DNA of 64,000 nucleotides from Woeseiaceae bacterium (GTDB lineage: Bacteria; Pseudomonadota; Gammaproteobacteria; Steroidobacterales; Woeseiaceae). A model generated the notes under the pieces. That model was given only the letters and a program-made list of their open reading frames with translations, was not told the origin of the DNA and made no database searches. A program made the translations under genes and the position numbers. The stretch spans positions 29,342-93,341 of the forward strand of contig JAHEFF010000008.1 of NCBI GenBank assembly GCA_024640315.1, in the 5' to 3' direction. Of this stretch, positions 8,775 through 18,031 are shown in pieces (position 1 is the first letter of the stretch; every line of letters begins with the position of its first letter).

Positions 8775-9541
8775 CTTGTTCTCGTAGGGACTTCCTGAAA
8801 GAGGCCGTGGGCGGAACACTGGTGTCGTCGCTGCCACTAAGCGCGTTTGTCTTCCTGACTACGGAAGAGGCCGAAGCTGCCATTGCCGAAGCCAAAGTGA
8901 GATGGGCGTTCCTGGTCGATACAACAACCTGCACAGGTTGCGGCTTGTGCGTCAAAGCCTGCAAAACCGAAAATGAAATCCCCTACGAAGCGCCGGTAAC
9001 ACGAACCTGGGTCGAACGCTACGTGGTAACGAAAGACGGCCAAACGCACATCGATTCTCCACTGGGCGGTCGTGACGGGTTCATCGACGACAAGATACGC
9101 GACGAAGAAATAGATCCGGACAACATCGACAAGGCCTTCTTTGTACCGAAGCTTTGCAACCAGTGCGATAACCCGGCGTGTGTCCAGGTGTGCCCCGTCG
9201 GCGCAACCTATCAAACGCACGATGGCGTCGTTCTGATCGACAGGGAGTGGTGCATAGGTTGTGGCTACTGCATCATGGCCTGCCCTTATGGCGTCAGATT
9301 TTTTCATCCAACTGCGAAAGTCGCTGACAAGTGCAACTTCTGCTACCACCGAATCAGTAAAGGCATGCAGCCGGCCTGCGTTGAATGCTGCTCATTTGGC
9401 GCCCGTCGCCTGGCAAACCTGGAAGATCCGGACGATCCGGTTACCAAGATTATCAGGACGGAGAGGGTGGCGGTCTTGAAAGATGAATATGGTACGAAAC
9501 CACATGTTTTCTATATCGGTCTCGACGAGGCAGTGAGGTGA
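8771..9541 (+). CDS. TAT-exported four-cluster ferredoxin-like protein (NrfC/PsrB/DsrO family)
   Basis: The 256-residue protein has a twin-arginine leader (SRRDFLKEAVGG) and four ferredoxin-like cysteine groups: CTGCGLCVKAC, CNQCDNPACVQVC, CIGCGYCIMAC and CNFCYH with a later CVECC. This is the pattern of the NrfC/PsrB/DsrO/TtrB electron-transfer subunits, which bind four [4Fe-4S] clusters at the periplasmic face. It would link the NrfD-like membrane subunit encoded next to the tetrahaem cytochrome encoded before it. The start overlaps the tetrahaem gene by four bases, and the NrfD-like gene follows after four. No molybdopterin or other catalytic subunit is adjacent. Confidence 0.9.
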   Translation: MTCSRRDFLKEAVGGTLVSSLPLSAFVFLTTEEAEAAIAEAKVRWAFLVDTTTCTGCGLCVKACKTENEIPYEAPVTRTWVERYVVTKDGQTHIDSPLGGRDGFIDDKIRDEEIDPDNIDKAFFVPKLCNQCDNPACVQVCPVGATYQTHDGVVLIDREWCIGCGYCIMACPYGVRFFHPTAKVADKCNFCYHRISKGMQPACVECCSFGARRLANLEDPDDPVTKIIRTERVAVLKDEYGTKPHVFYIGLDEAVR

Positions 9542-9545
9542 TTTC

Positions 9546-10799
9546 ATGAATGAAGATGTCATCGTTCACGGAGTGGAATGGACCGTAAAAGAATTGTTCG
9601 TCTATCCGAACGAGTTCATCTACTGGAGTATCCAGATTGTCATGTATCCCTACATGACGGGATTGGTGGCAGGTGCATTCGTATTATCGTCCCTGTATCA
9701 CGTCTTTGGTAAAAAGGAACTCAAGGAAATTGCGCAGTTCTCGCTGGTTTTCTCACTCGCCTTGCTGCCGGTGGCCGCGCTGCCATTGTTGCTCCATTTG
9801 CAGCAACCTTTGAGGGCCATGGAACCTCTGCTTACGCCGCATTTTACTTCCGCGATCGCCGCGTTCGGCATCGTTTTTACGGCCTACGGACTCATTGTGT
9901 TGAGTGAGATCTGGTTCGTCTATCGGCAGTACTTTGTCGAACAAGTCTATGCCCTGAAGAGCGAGCCCGGTTTTGCAAATACATTGAAACGCAGTGTTTA
10001 TCGTGTCCTTACCATTGGTGCATATGATGTCAGCGCCGGCGCTGTCAAAGTCGATAAGAAGGCGGCGAAAATTCTCGCTGCCATCGGCATTCCGGTTGCT
10101 TGCTTCCTGCATGGCTATGCCGGCTTTATTTTTGGCTCGGTTAAGGCCAACGCACTGTGGATGTCACCGTTAATGCCGGTGATCTTTATCATGTCGGCGG
10201 TTGTTTCCGGCATCGCTCTGTGCATGCTTACCTACATCATCATCATGGAGTGGCAGGCCTTCTGGCAGCGACGCCGCGGTGGCGCGCTTGCTGCCAGTGA
10301 AATCAAGGGCGCGGAGGTCGACGTGATCAGCAGCGCGACGAGGTATCTGCTGGGATTCCTCGTTGCCGCAATCAGTCTTGAGTTACTCGATCTGATTTTT
10401 CGCGGTTATACAGCGATGAAGTCCTGGGACATTCTGCGTTCAGTCATGTACGGCAAGGATTTCATGAACATATTCGTGCTGCAGTACACGCTCGGAAATC
10501 TGGTGCCATTCGTCCTGTTGATCCTTCCAGGGAGAACGATGAAGCGAACGGTCCTGGCCCTCTTGCTGGTGCTTTTTGGTGTTTTCATGATGCGCTGGAA
10601 TGTCGTTATTGGTGGCCAGGCATTCTCCCTGTCTTTCTCCGGTTACATGCACTATGAAATTCCCATCATCCCGCACAGCATGGAAACTTTTAAAGAAGGT
10701 TTGTTTGGAGCGCTGACGGTGATCGCCACGCCGTTCGTGCTGTTCTGGGTCATCAATCAGTTCGTGCCGTCGCTGCGAAGGAATGTGGAGGAGAACTGA
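9546..10799 (+). CDS. NrfD/PsrC-family quinone-interacting membrane subunit
   Basis: The 417-residue protein is strongly hydrophobic, with about ten predicted membrane helices. It is longer than PsrC/NrfD (about 320) and closer in length to the HybB/DsrP/QrcD branch of the family. These subunits carry a quinone site near the periplasmic face and pass electrons to or from a ferredoxin-like partner. An AGGTGA ribosome-binding site precedes ATG 9546. Its partners are the TAT iron-sulfur protein and tetrahaem cytochrome just upstream. Whether the complex oxidises quinol (feeding periplasmic cytochromes) or reduces quinone cannot be told from sequence. Confidence 0.88.
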   Translation: MNEDVIVHGVEWTVKELFVYPNEFIYWSIQIVMYPYMTGLVAGAFVLSSLYHVFGKKELKEIAQFSLVFSLALLPVAALPLLLHLQQPLRAMEPLLTPHFTSAIAAFGIVFTAYGLIVLSEIWFVYRQYFVEQVYALKSEPGFANTLKRSVYRVLTIGAYDVSAGAVKVDKKAAKILAAIGIPVACFLHGYAGFIFGSVKANALWMSPLMPVIFIMSAVVSGIALCMLTYIIIMEWQAFWQRRRGGALAASEIKGAEVDVISSATRYLLGFLVAAISLELLDLIFRGYTAMKSWDILRSVMYGKDFMNIFVLQYTLGNLVPFVLLILPGRTMKRTVLALLLVLFGVFMMRWNVVIGGQAFSLSFSGYMHYEIPIIPHSMETFKEGLFGALTVIATPFVLFWVINQFVPSLRRNVEEN

Positions 10800-12528
10800 T
10801 AACCTTAATCAGGCGCTCAGCGCCTCATTGCCTGATGGCAACATGATGAAAGAACGTATAGCTGACCTCGAATCGCGGCTGGCTGTTGTTGAAAAGCGGT
10901 TGGCTAAGCTCGAACGCGGGTCATCGGCAGAGAGCAGGCGCGATGGCGTACCCCCGGAGCCGTCACTTAGTGAAGGTTTTATTGCTGACGCCTCGACCCA
11001 CATAGGTCGCGTCCTGCTCATTTTTGGCGGCGCCTACCTGTTACGCGCGATCACCGACTTCCAGTTTGTTCCAACTGGCGTTGGCATTTTCATGGGCGCG
11101 AGCTATGCATTTGTATGGCTCTTCATGGCCAATCGCAACGCCAGGGTCGAAAGTCAGCGTGCGAGCGCCGCGTTTTATGGTGGCGCATCGGTGCTGCTGG
11201 CGTTGCCGCTGCTTGTCGAAGCGACTTCCCGATTCGAATTATTGTCGGGACGGCAGGGCAGTATCGCACTCACCGTGTATTGTTCGCTGGCGCTTGCCGT
11301 GGCGGCGAAACAGAATCTGCGCACGCTTGGCTGGCTGGTGACCAGCGGCGGTATTGGCACCGCATTCGCGTTGATGATCGTGTCGCACACCGCCGTCGCC
11401 GTGTCGGCCTTTTTGCTCATACTCGGTCTCGGGTCGCTGTGGGTCGTCTACTGGCGGCGGTGGATGGGGCCTCAGTGGCTCGGAGCGCTTGGGGCAAACG
11501 CGGGTGTGTCGGCCCTTATCGTGCTCAGTAACAGCGACCAATGGTCGCTTGAACCCGCGACTGCCGCTCTGTTTGGCGGCACCTCGCTCATCGCCTACTT
11601 GCTGAGTTTTGTCATAGGTTCACATCTTCGTGGGCGCCAGGTCGGCATTTTCGAGGCAGCGCAGGCACTGTTTGCATTTGGCATCGCTTATTGGGCAGTC
11701 AGCGTTGCCGCACAAGCAGGACAATTGAGCCTCATGCCGATCGGTATCCTGGCGGTAGCGCTGGGTGGTTCCGCCTATGCCCTGGCATTCTCGCCTGTGA
11801 CGCGCGATGTCCGTGGACGCAATTTTTTCTACTATTCCTCGCTTGGGCTGCTCTTTGTACTCGTTGGCAGTTCACAGCTTATGTCGCCGACTGCAACCGC
11901 GGCTCTCTGGTCTTTGATGGCGCTCACCATGGCCTGGCTAAGTGGTCGAACCGGCTGGGTGGCACTGAGTCTGCAATGCACGGTTCTGTTGCTCGCTGCC
12001 GGCATGAACTCCGGCATCCTGGCGACAGGACTGCTGGCACTGGCGGGGGATAATACGGCGTCATGGCCTGCACTTCTTCCATTGCACGTGGGTATTGCGA
12101 TGACGACGGTTGTCTGTCTCTTCCTTCCGGTTGCGCAACACTCTGAGCGCTGGGGCGCACTCGCTGGCCTGCCGCAGTTGATCGTGTTGGCGCTATCGGT
12201 CTGGGAGGTGGGCGGACTCATGGTCTTATACCTGGCGCCGATTCTCGCCGACATAACCGGAGCAGAGCCAAGCCTCGCTATTTTGGCAGCGTTGCGGACA
12301 GCTGTCCTGTCCGCGTCATCCGTCACTCTGGCGCTTTCAAGCCGCTTCAGGCGCTGGCCGGAGGCGCGTTGGCTGGTTTATCCGGTTCTGATTGTCGTTG
12401 CGATCAAGCTGTTCGTTGAGGACTTTCCCAATGGCCAGCCCGCCAGTCTGTTTGTGGCGCTCGTATTCGTTGGCGGTTCGTTATTGCTGGTCGCCAAATT
12501 GCTGAGCCGCAGAAAGGTGGAGAACTAG
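10783..12528 (+). CDS. Large polytopic membrane protein with N-terminal coiled coil (DUF2339-like)
   Basis: The product of 581 residues has a short N-terminal heptad-rich segment (ERIADLESRLAVVEKRLAKL) followed by about 15 or more hydrophobic helices up to the C-terminus. This layout is that of DUF2339-type membrane proteins of unknown function. ATG 10783 overlaps the NrfD-like gene by 17 bases; a second possible start is the ATGATG pair at 10843, right before the coiled coil. The gene is probably co-transcribed with the tetrahaem/FeS/NrfD trio. Its stop overlaps the end of the convergent cytochrome gene by four bases. No catalytic motif was seen. Confidence 0.8.
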   Translation: MWRRTDNLNQALSASLPDGNMMKERIADLESRLAVVEKRLAKLERGSSAESRRDGVPPEPSLSEGFIADASTHIGRVLLIFGGAYLLRAITDFQFVPTGVGIFMGASYAFVWLFMANRNARVESQRASAAFYGGASVLLALPLLVEATSRFELLSGRQGSIALTVYCSLALAVAAKQNLRTLGWLVTSGGIGTAFALMIVSHTAVAVSAFLLILGLGSLWVVYWRRWMGPQWLGALGANAGVSALIVLSNSDQWSLEPATAALFGGTSLIAYLLSFVIGSHLRGRQVGIFEAAQALFAFGIAYWAVSVAAQAGQLSLMPIGILAVALGGSAYALAFSPVTRDVRGRNFFYYSSLGLLFVLVGSSQLMSPTATAALWSLMALTMAWLSGRTGWVALSLQCTVLLLAAGMNSGILATGLLALAGDNTASWPALLPLHVGIAMTTVVCLFLPVAQHSERWGALAGLPQLIVLALSVWEVGGLMVLYLAPILADITGAEPSLAILAALRTAVLSASSVTLALSSRFRRWPEARWLVYPVLIVVAIKLFVEDFPNGQPASLFVALVFVGGSLLLVAKLLSRRKVEN

Positions 12529-13121
12529 AGCTCGTAGCTCGAGTAATATTTGATCAGCGCGTCGATGTCGCTGGCATCGAGCAGTTCAAGTTTCTCTGCC
12601 ATCTCTGGCACCAGCGTTTCACGATCTCCCGACAGATAAGACTGAAACGCGAGCTTCAGATAAGCTGAACGCTGTCCCTGCAACGGAATACCAATTGCGT
12701 CTTCAACCTCTTCGTCACCAGGCAAGACGTGGCACTTGGCGCAGTGCTCCGTATGAAGACGCTCGCCGATCACGACGAGTGCCTCGTCGCGGGCTTCACC
12801 CGCCGAAATTCGTCCCATCGCGCTGAAGTGTTCAGCAAGATCTACAATTTCGGTTTCGCTCAGGTTGGCTGCCGTTTCACACATAACCGGTTCCTCAACG
12901 CAGCGTCTGGCACCGTCCTGATACGCATACAGGGCTTCCTCGAGGTGCGCCGCCGGCGTACCGGCGATTATAGGGACGTTGTCGAATCCCGCGCCTGATC
13001 CGTCTGCGCCATGACACGTCGTGCAGACCTCTAGTTTTTCCGGGGCTGCGAGCGCCATCTGCGTGACTGAAACGACACCGCACAGTGCAAGTGCGTACAG
13101 GTCAGTCCTGCGGATGCTCAT
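12525..13121 (-). CDS. Dihaem c4-type cytochrome c (second copy)
   Basis: The 198-residue product has a signal peptide ending near AALA and two CXXCH sites (C33-H37, C127-H131), with an axial methionine likely in VPEMAEKL. Its plan matches the cytochrome at 307-912, including an extra cysteine pair (here C74 and C81) between an aromatic YxDG region and the LSxxEI helix. The two are paralogues, but clearly diverged. It lies ten bases after the CBS-domain gene on the minus strand, so it is probably the last gene of the nqr-apbE-nqrM transcript, and converges on the polytopic membrane protein gene. Its role is inferred to be periplasmic electron transfer. Confidence 0.9.
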   Translation of the reverse strand: MSIRRTDLYALALCGVVSVTQMALAAPEKLEVCTTCHGADGSGAGFDNVPIIAGTPAAHLEEALYAYQDGARRCVEEPVMCETAANLSETEIVDLAEHFSAMGRISAGEARDEALVVIGERLHTEHCAKCHVLPGDEEVEDAIGIPLQGQRSAYLKLAFQSYLSGDRETLVPEMAEKLELLDASDIDALIKYYSSYEL

Positions 13122-13131
13122 GTCGGCTTTT

Positions 13132-13539
13132 TCACTTGGATCCAGATATTTGACTCAGGGCGCGCAGCACATCACGCCGGCTGATCTGGCCCACCAGGCG
13201 ATGGTCTGTGACGACCGGAAAGCGCCTGAAGCTGGTATCGAGAAAGAGCTGCGCCAGGTCGATGATACTCATGTCCGCGTCCACGGTTTCGATATCGCTC
13301 GTCATGTAATCGGAGACCGGACCGCCCCATTCGCCGTGGTAGCCGGCGTGCAGCGCTATTTTCATGCAGTCGAGTTCCGACAGCATGCCAACGAGGTTGC
13401 CACGATTATCGGTGACGGGTGCGCCGGCGATGCCTTGCTGCACCAGCACATGAATGGCATCCAGGACATCGGTGTCCGGATGAAATGTGACCAGCTTGCC
13501 CGTCATGTAGTTTTTCACCAGGCCTGATTTGGGAGTCAT
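13132..13539 (-). CDS. Tandem CBS-domain protein
   Basis: The 135-residue protein consists of two CBS motifs (about residues 10-65 and 75-130), the first with GIAGAPVTDNRGNLVGMLSE, the second with FRRFPVVTDHRLVGQISRRD. Such pairs bind adenine nucleotides and act as sensors of energy state. The start is ATG 13539, which overlaps the nqrM stop as ATGA and is preceded by AAGGAAAGACGA. Its position inside the sodium-pump transcript suggests a regulatory role, but there is no direct evidence for a partner. Three CBS proteins occur in this window, the other two at 36665 and 37278. Confidence 0.85.
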   Translation of the reverse strand: MTPKSGLVKNYMTGKLVTFHPDTDVLDAIHVLVQQGIAGAPVTDNRGNLVGMLSELDCMKIALHAGYHGEWGGPVSDYMTSDIETVDADMSIIDLAQLFLDTSFRRFPVVTDHRLVGQISRRDVLRALSQISGSK

Positions 13540-13712
13540 TTCGTCTTTCCTTTCTTGCAATTGCCGCTGCACAATTCGCAGCGACCGTTGTTCAATCCGC
13601 CACAACTACCGCTTATCGCTTTGCGGCCGTTCATTACGCCAATGCTCATCGCTGCAATGACCCCGAGAATAACGGTAAAGCTCAGTATCAGCGTCGCCAA
13701 GAAGATGTTCAC
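13536..13712 (-). CDS. nqrM: Na+-NQR maturation factor NqrM, 58 residues
   Basis: This short gene is easy to miss. Translation from GTG 13712 gives one membrane helix (about residues 3-25), then NGRKAISGSCGGLNNGRCEL and a cysteine-rich tail with C37, C45, C48 and C52. That is the NqrM signature, where four conserved cysteines are thought to deliver iron for the cysteine-coordinated Fe site between NqrD and NqrE. The start overlaps the apbE stop by four bases (GTGA) and the stop overlaps the CBS gene start by four (ATGA). Order nqrF-apbE-nqrM is standard in gammaproteobacteria. The length fits the family, which is usually about 60-80 residues. Confidence 0.9.
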   Translation of the reverse strand: MNIFLATLILSFTVILGVIAAMSIGVMNGRKAISGSCGGLNNGRCELCSGNCKKGKTK

Positions 13713-14737
13713 AGGTTCACCATTGCGGCGAACTCACCGGTAGTGCGTTGTTCAATGCCGGATTCAGTGCGCAGCAGAAAATAGGCGGCGATTCCTTCCC
13801 GGGCGGCGAACGCCAGTCCTTCTTCGGGTCCAAGAACCAGCAGTGCGGTCGCCAGGGCGTCGGCGTCGGCCGCGGATTTGTCGACCACCGTGACGGCAGC
13901 GGCGTCGTGAGTAACCGGGCGTCCGGTTTTCGGGTGGATGGTATGTGAGTACCTTCTACCTTCGAATTCAAAGAAATTGCGATAGTCACCGGAAGTCGCC
14001 ATGGCGCTGTCTGTGAGGCGTACGACAGACTGAACGGAGCGGGTGTCGTCCTGTGGCTTTTCAACAGCAATCGCCCACAGCTCGCCCAGGGCGTTGTGGC
14101 CACGCATACGCAACTCGCCACCAATTTCAACAAGATAGTCCGTGACCCGGTGTGTCTCGAGCAGTTCAGCTGACTGATCGACGGCGTATCCTTTGGCCAG
14201 TGCCGACAAGTCTACATAAACATCAGCGCGGTCTTTTCGCAATGCCGGCAGGTCACAGTTCGCGTGCAGCTTGCCAAAGCCGACTCTTGTGAGCGCATCG
14301 GCAATCGCGGCGTCAGCCGGAGGTCTTGCAATGTCGCCATCCGGGCCAAAGCCCCACAAGTTGACCAAGGGTCCGACGGTGATATCGAAGGCGCCGTCGG
14401 TTCGCTCGCTGAACTCCAGCGCGTCCGCGACGAGTGCACACAGTTCGGTGGATACGGGGGACCAGTCCGTGCTGTCGAGCCTGTTGAATCGCGACAATTC
14501 CGATTCCGGACGATAGGTCGACATCGTGCTATTGATCTCGTCCAGCCGGGCTGACAGTTTTACACCAAGAGTCTGCCTGTCCAGGTTCTGGTCGGGAGCA
14601 ACGAGCTTGATGCTATAGCTGGTGCCCATCGTTTGGCCGGAAAGTTCGTATTCCGGCAACCGCTCCACCGGTTCGCCGCACGCGCCCAAGATCAGCGAAA
14701 AAAATAATATTATCAACAAGTTATCCACCAAAATCAT
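13709..14737 (-). CDS. apbE: FAD:protein FMN transferase (flavinyltransferase)
   Basis: The 342-residue lipoprotein (lipobox ILGAC in the first 20 residues) belongs to the ApbE family, which attaches FMN from FAD to threonines of NqrB and NqrC outside the cytoplasmic membrane. Visible family features are [12 protein letters not shown] near the N-terminus, the [10 protein letters not shown] segment, and the [11 protein letters not shown] and later [13 protein letters not shown] segments involved in FAD and Mg2+ binding. It overlaps the nqrF end by 17 bases. Its targets are visible in the same operon (T231 of NqrB, T234 of NqrC). Confidence 0.93.
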   Translation of the reverse strand: MILVDNLLIILFFSLILGACGEPVERLPEYELSGQTMGTSYSIKLVAPDQNLDRQTLGVKLSARLDEINSTMSTYRPESELSRFNRLDSTDWSPVSTELCALVADALEFSERTDGAFDITVGPLVNLWGFGPDGDIARPPADAAIADALTRVGFGKLHANCDLPALRKDRADVYVDLSALAKGYAVDQSAELLETHRVTDYLVEIGGELRMRGHNALGELWAIAVEKPQDDTRSVQSVVRLTDSAMATSGDYRNFFEFEGRRYSHTIHPKTGRPVTHDAAAVTVVDKSAADADALATALLVLGPEEGLAFAAREGIAAYFLLRTESGIEQRTTGEFAAMVNL

Positions 14738-15965
14738 CCAGCAGAATATGATCGGCTGTGACGCCCAGGTCTTCGAGCATCTTGATCACGGCCGTATTCA
14801 TCATAGGTGGTCCGCAAAGGTAGTACTCGCAATCTTCCGGCGCGCGGTGCTTCGCCAGGTACTGATCGAACAGCACCTTGTGAATAAAGCCTGTGTAGCC
14901 CGACCAGTTGTCTTCCGGCAGGGGCTCCGACAATGCGACGTTCCAGGTGAAGTTGTCGTTTTCTGCCGCGAGATCATCAAACTCGCTCGCGTAGAAGATT
15001 TCTTTCAGGCTTCGCGCGCCGTACCAGAACGACATCTTTCGCTGCGTATGACGGCGTTTCAGTTGATCGAATATATGCGCGCGCATCGGCGCCATGCCAG
15101 CTCCGCCGCCGATGAAAACCATTTCGTTGTCAGTCTCTCGTGCAAAAAACTCGCCGAAAGGTCCGGACACGGTAACTTCGTCGCCAGGCTTCAGGCCGAA
15201 GATATAGGAAGACATGATCCCCGGCGGTATTTTGTCGCCTGAACCTGGAGGTGGCGTCGCGATTCGAACGTTGAGCTTTATCAGTCCTTTTTCGAGCGGG
15301 TAATTGGCCATCGAGTACGCCCGTGAAACAGGCTGCTTAACGTGAGATTCGTAACGCCAAAGCTTGTAGCGATCCCATTCGCCCCTGAACTGCTCATCGA
15401 TGACAAAATCGGCATATTTCAAATCGTGCGGCGGGCATTCGATCTGGATATAACCCCCGGCGCGGAAGTCCAGTTCCTCGCCCGCCGGCAACTCGAGCAC
15501 CAACTCCTTGATGAAGCTCGCGACGTTGTTGTTGGATCGTACACGGCACTTGAACTTGCGCACGCCGAAGACTTCCTCCGGAACTTCGACTTGCATGTCC
15601 TGCTTGACGCTGACCTGGCAGGAGAGGCGGTAGTGCTGTGCAACTTCCCGTTTGTTCAGGATGGATGATTCGGTTGGCAGCACAGAACCGCCGCCCTTCA
15701 AAACCCTGACTTTGCATTGTCCGCAGGTGCCGCCACCGCCACATGCCGAGGCGACGAAAAGGCCCGTGTCGGCGAGGCCACTCATCAGCTTGACGCCCGA
15801 TGGCAGGGCAAGCTCCCGCTCCTCGTTGACCAGCACTTTGACAGTGCCACTCGCGACGAGCTTGCTGCGGGCGAATAGAATGATCAGCACCAGGAGAAGA
15901 ATCATGCCGGTAAAGAGGGCAACGCCCAGCCCGACCTGGAGCCAGATTGTCGTCGCTCCATTCAA
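14721..15965 (-). CDS. nqrF: Na+-translocating NADH:quinone reductase subunit F
   Basis: The 414-residue NADH-oxidising subunit has an N-terminal membrane helix (about 8-30), a plant-type [2Fe-2S] domain with [10 protein letters not shown], an FAD-binding barrel with RAYSMANYP, and an NADH domain with [10 protein letters not shown] and a C-terminal CGPPMM. Electrons enter Na+-NQR here on the cytoplasmic side. It overlaps nqrE by four bases. Length and domain order are standard. Confidence 0.96.
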   Translation of the reverse strand: MNGATTIWLQVGLGVALFTGMILLLVLIILFARSKLVASGTVKVLVNEERELALPSGVKLMSGLADTGLFVASACGGGGTCGQCKVRVLKGGGSVLPTESSILNKREVAQHYRLSCQVSVKQDMQVEVPEEVFGVRKFKCRVRSNNNVASFIKELVLELPAGEELDFRAGGYIQIECPPHDLKYADFVIDEQFRGEWDRYKLWRYESHVKQPVSRAYSMANYPLEKGLIKLNVRIATPPPGSGDKIPPGIMSSYIFGLKPGDEVTVSGPFGEFFARETDNEMVFIGGGAGMAPMRAHIFDQLKRRHTQRKMSFWYGARSLKEIFYASEFDDLAAENDNFTWNVALSEPLPEDNWSGYTGFIHKVLFDQYLAKHRAPEDCEYYLCGPPMMNTAVIKMLEDLGVTADHILLDDFGG

Positions 15966-16570
15966 AGCTGTATTCCCGAGAAGCCCATGAAGCCAAGCGA
16001 CATCAGGCCGACGATGATGAAGGTTATGCCGAGTCCCTGCAGGCCGTCCGGCACGTCAGAGTATTTCAGCTTCTCACGGATGCCGGCCAGACCGATCAGG
16101 GCAATCGCCCAGCCAACGCCGCTGCCGAGACCGAAGACAACACTTTCGCCGAAATCATACTGGCGCTCGACCATGAATAATGTGCCGCCCAGGATTGCGC
16201 AGTTCACGGTAATCAGGGGCAGGAAGATCCCGAGTGCGTTATAGAGTTTCGGAAAATACCGATCTAGCGTCATCTCGAGTATTTGTACCAATGCCGCAAT
16301 CACGCCGATATAGCTGACGAGTCCCAGGAAGCTCAGGTCAATGTCTTCGAGACCCGCCCACGCCAGTGCGCCGTCAGCGAGCATGAAGTTGAAAATCAGG
16401 TAGTTCACCGGAACGGTGATGACCTGGACGACCACGACCGCGACTCCAAGGCCGATAGCTGTTTCGACTCGCTTGGAAATGGCCAGGAAGGTGCACATGC
16501 CGAGGAAGAAGGACAATGCCAGGTTTTCGACAAAGGCCGCTTTGATAAACAGGTTGACGTAGGCTTCCAT
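15962..16570 (-). CDS. nqrE: Na+-NQR subunit E
   Basis: The 202-residue membrane protein has six predicted helices and the family segments [18 protein letters not shown] and VNCAILGG. NqrE and NqrD form a pseudo-symmetric pair whose cysteines (here C26-like in the first half and the one in VNCAILG) hold an iron site between them. The ATG overlaps the nqrD stop by one base. Confidence 0.95.
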   Translation of the reverse strand: MEAYVNLFIKAAFVENLALSFFLGMCTFLAISKRVETAIGLGVAVVVVQVITVPVNYLIFNFMLADGALAWAGLEDIDLSFLGLVSYIGVIAALVQILEMTLDRYFPKLYNALGIFLPLITVNCAILGGTLFMVERQYDFGESVVFGLGSGVGWAIALIGLAGIREKLKYSDVPDGLQGLGITFIIVGLMSLGFMGFSGIQL

Positions 16571-17232
16571 TACAGTACTTCCGTCCGATGCACTTCATGG
16601 ATCTGGAACTCGGACTGCTCAACCTGTTTTGGTTTCCAGGAGCGAATTGCCCAGATCAGCAAGCCAATGATGAAGAACGCGCTCGGCGGCAGAAGCATCA
16701 GCCCGTTGGCGGGATACCAGCCGCCGTCCGTTACCAACGGGAGGATCTTGTATCCCAGCAGACTTCCGGCGCCAAACAATTCGCGAAATGTCGCTACAGT
16801 GATGAGAATCAGGCTGTAGCCAAGCCCATTGCCCAGGCCATCAAGCATGCTTACACCCGGCTTGTTCTTCATCGCAAAAGCTTCCGCGCGACCAAGGACG
16901 ATGCAGTTCGTGATGATCAGCCCGACAAAAACGGAAAGCTGCTTGCTGGTCTCGAAGGCATAGGCGCGCAGGATCTGGTCGACGAGGATGACAAACGACG
17001 CGATGATGGTCATTTGCACGATGATCCGGATGTTGTTCGGAATGAAGTGACGGATGCTGCTGATGGTTCCGGTTGCCAGCGTCGTTACGCTGATCATCGC
17101 GATACACATCAGCAATGCCGGAAGCAGCGACGTGGTCACGGCCAGCGCCGAACATATGCCGAGCACCTGGAGTGTCACCGGGTTATTGTCAACCAGTGGA
17201 TCGATAAGCACCTTTCTGCTGCCGTCAGTCAT
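16570..17232 (-). CDS. nqrD: Na+-NQR subunit D
   Basis: The 220-residue integral membrane subunit has six helices. The segments [12 protein letters not shown] and [14 protein letters not shown] contain the two conserved cysteines of the Fe site shared with NqrE. The gene overlaps nqrC by eight bases and nqrE by one. Length and motifs are normal for the family. Confidence 0.95.
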   Translation of the reverse strand: MTDGSRKVLIDPLVDNNPVTLQVLGICSALAVTTSLLPALLMCIAMISVTTLATGTISSIRHFIPNNIRIIVQMTIIASFVILVDQILRAYAFETSKQLSVFVGLIITNCIVLGRAEAFAMKNKPGVSMLDGLGNGLGYSLILITVATFRELFGAGSLLGYKILPLVTDGGWYPANGLMLLPPSAFFIIGLLIWAIRSWKPKQVEQSEFQIHEVHRTEVL

Positions 17233-18031
17233 CAGCTGATTCCTCGGAACGAAGTATTGCCAGGTAGGGACCGAAGCCGTGCGGCCCGGTCCAGTACTGC
17301 ACCAGTTTCGTGACGCCGCGTCCGGTCAGTGTCGCGCCTGAAAGTCCATCGACCTGGTACACAGCATCCACTGAATTCTGGTCGACGAATCCCCGTATAA
17401 CTTCGACGCGGGGCTGGTCGTCATCCGCAAACACTTTCTTGCCAACCCACTGGGCACGCCAGTCGGATCTATCAATCTGGTCGCCAAGCCCCGGTGTTTC
17501 GGCATGTTCGTAGAAGCGCAGACCGCGAATCGTTGTGCCGTCCGGATCCAGCGACAGGAAGCCGAACATCGTCGACCACAGACCGCTGCCGTAAATCGGC
17601 AATATGACCTGGGTCACTTCCGCACCGTCCAGCACCAGGTAGACCGGTGCGACACGTGCCCGTTGTTTAATGTTCGCAATATCGTCAGCCGGCGGAATGT
17701 TGATGCCGGTTAGCGGATCTTTGGCGGCGGCAATGGCGTCGAATTCACCAGCATCTGCAGCATCGGTGTATTCGCCACTGGCAAGATCCACCATACGGGT
17801 ATCGATGCCGCTAAAGAGTTCGCTGATGTCTGCCCCCGGCGAATACAATCCGGCCACGTCGAGAATGATCTTTTGTCGAAACTGCTCCTCGTTCCGTTCC
17901 TGTATCGGCTTCAGCGAAATTGCTGCAGTAGCAACCAGAACCGATGCGACGAGGCTCAGCACGATCGACACGATCAGCGTGTTGGCGACACTGTCCCTGG
18001 AGCGCGCCCGATTGTCTTTTGTCTCAGGCAT
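17225..18031 (-). CDS. nqrC: Na+-NQR subunit C (covalent FMN)
   Basis: The 268-residue subunit has one N-terminal membrane helix (about 19-40) and a large periplasmic domain. The C-terminal motif [10 protein letters not shown] contains T234, the expected site for phosphoester-linked FMN added by ApbE. I chose ATG 18031, which overlaps the end of nqrB by eight bases and gives a normal length; the frame is open further upstream but that would overlap nqrB much more. Confidence 0.94.
   Translation of the reverse strand: MPETKDNRARSRDSVANTLIVSIVLSLVASVLVATAAISLKPIQERNEEQFRQKIILDVAGLYSPGADISELFSGIDTRMVDLASGEYTDAADAGEFDAIAAAKDPLTGINIPPADDIANIKQRARVAPVYLVLDGAEVTQVILPIYGSGLWSTMFGFLSLDPDGTTIRGLRFYEHAETPGLGDQIDRSDWRAQWVGKKVFADDDQPRVEVIRGFVDQNSVDAVYQVDGLSGATLTGRGVTKLVQYWTGPHGFGPYLAILRSEESADD

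Noticed and set aside
8304..10799. Assignment of the trio as DsrJOP of the sulfur-oxidation complex
   Set aside because: The cytochrome has four haem sites and a different size from triheme DsrJ, and no dsrMK or dsrAB genes are adjacent.
13696..13765. Frameshift or readthrough at the end of apbE
   Set aside because: The extra coding-like sequence after the apbE stop is a separate short gene, nqrM, with its own GTG start and four-base overlaps.
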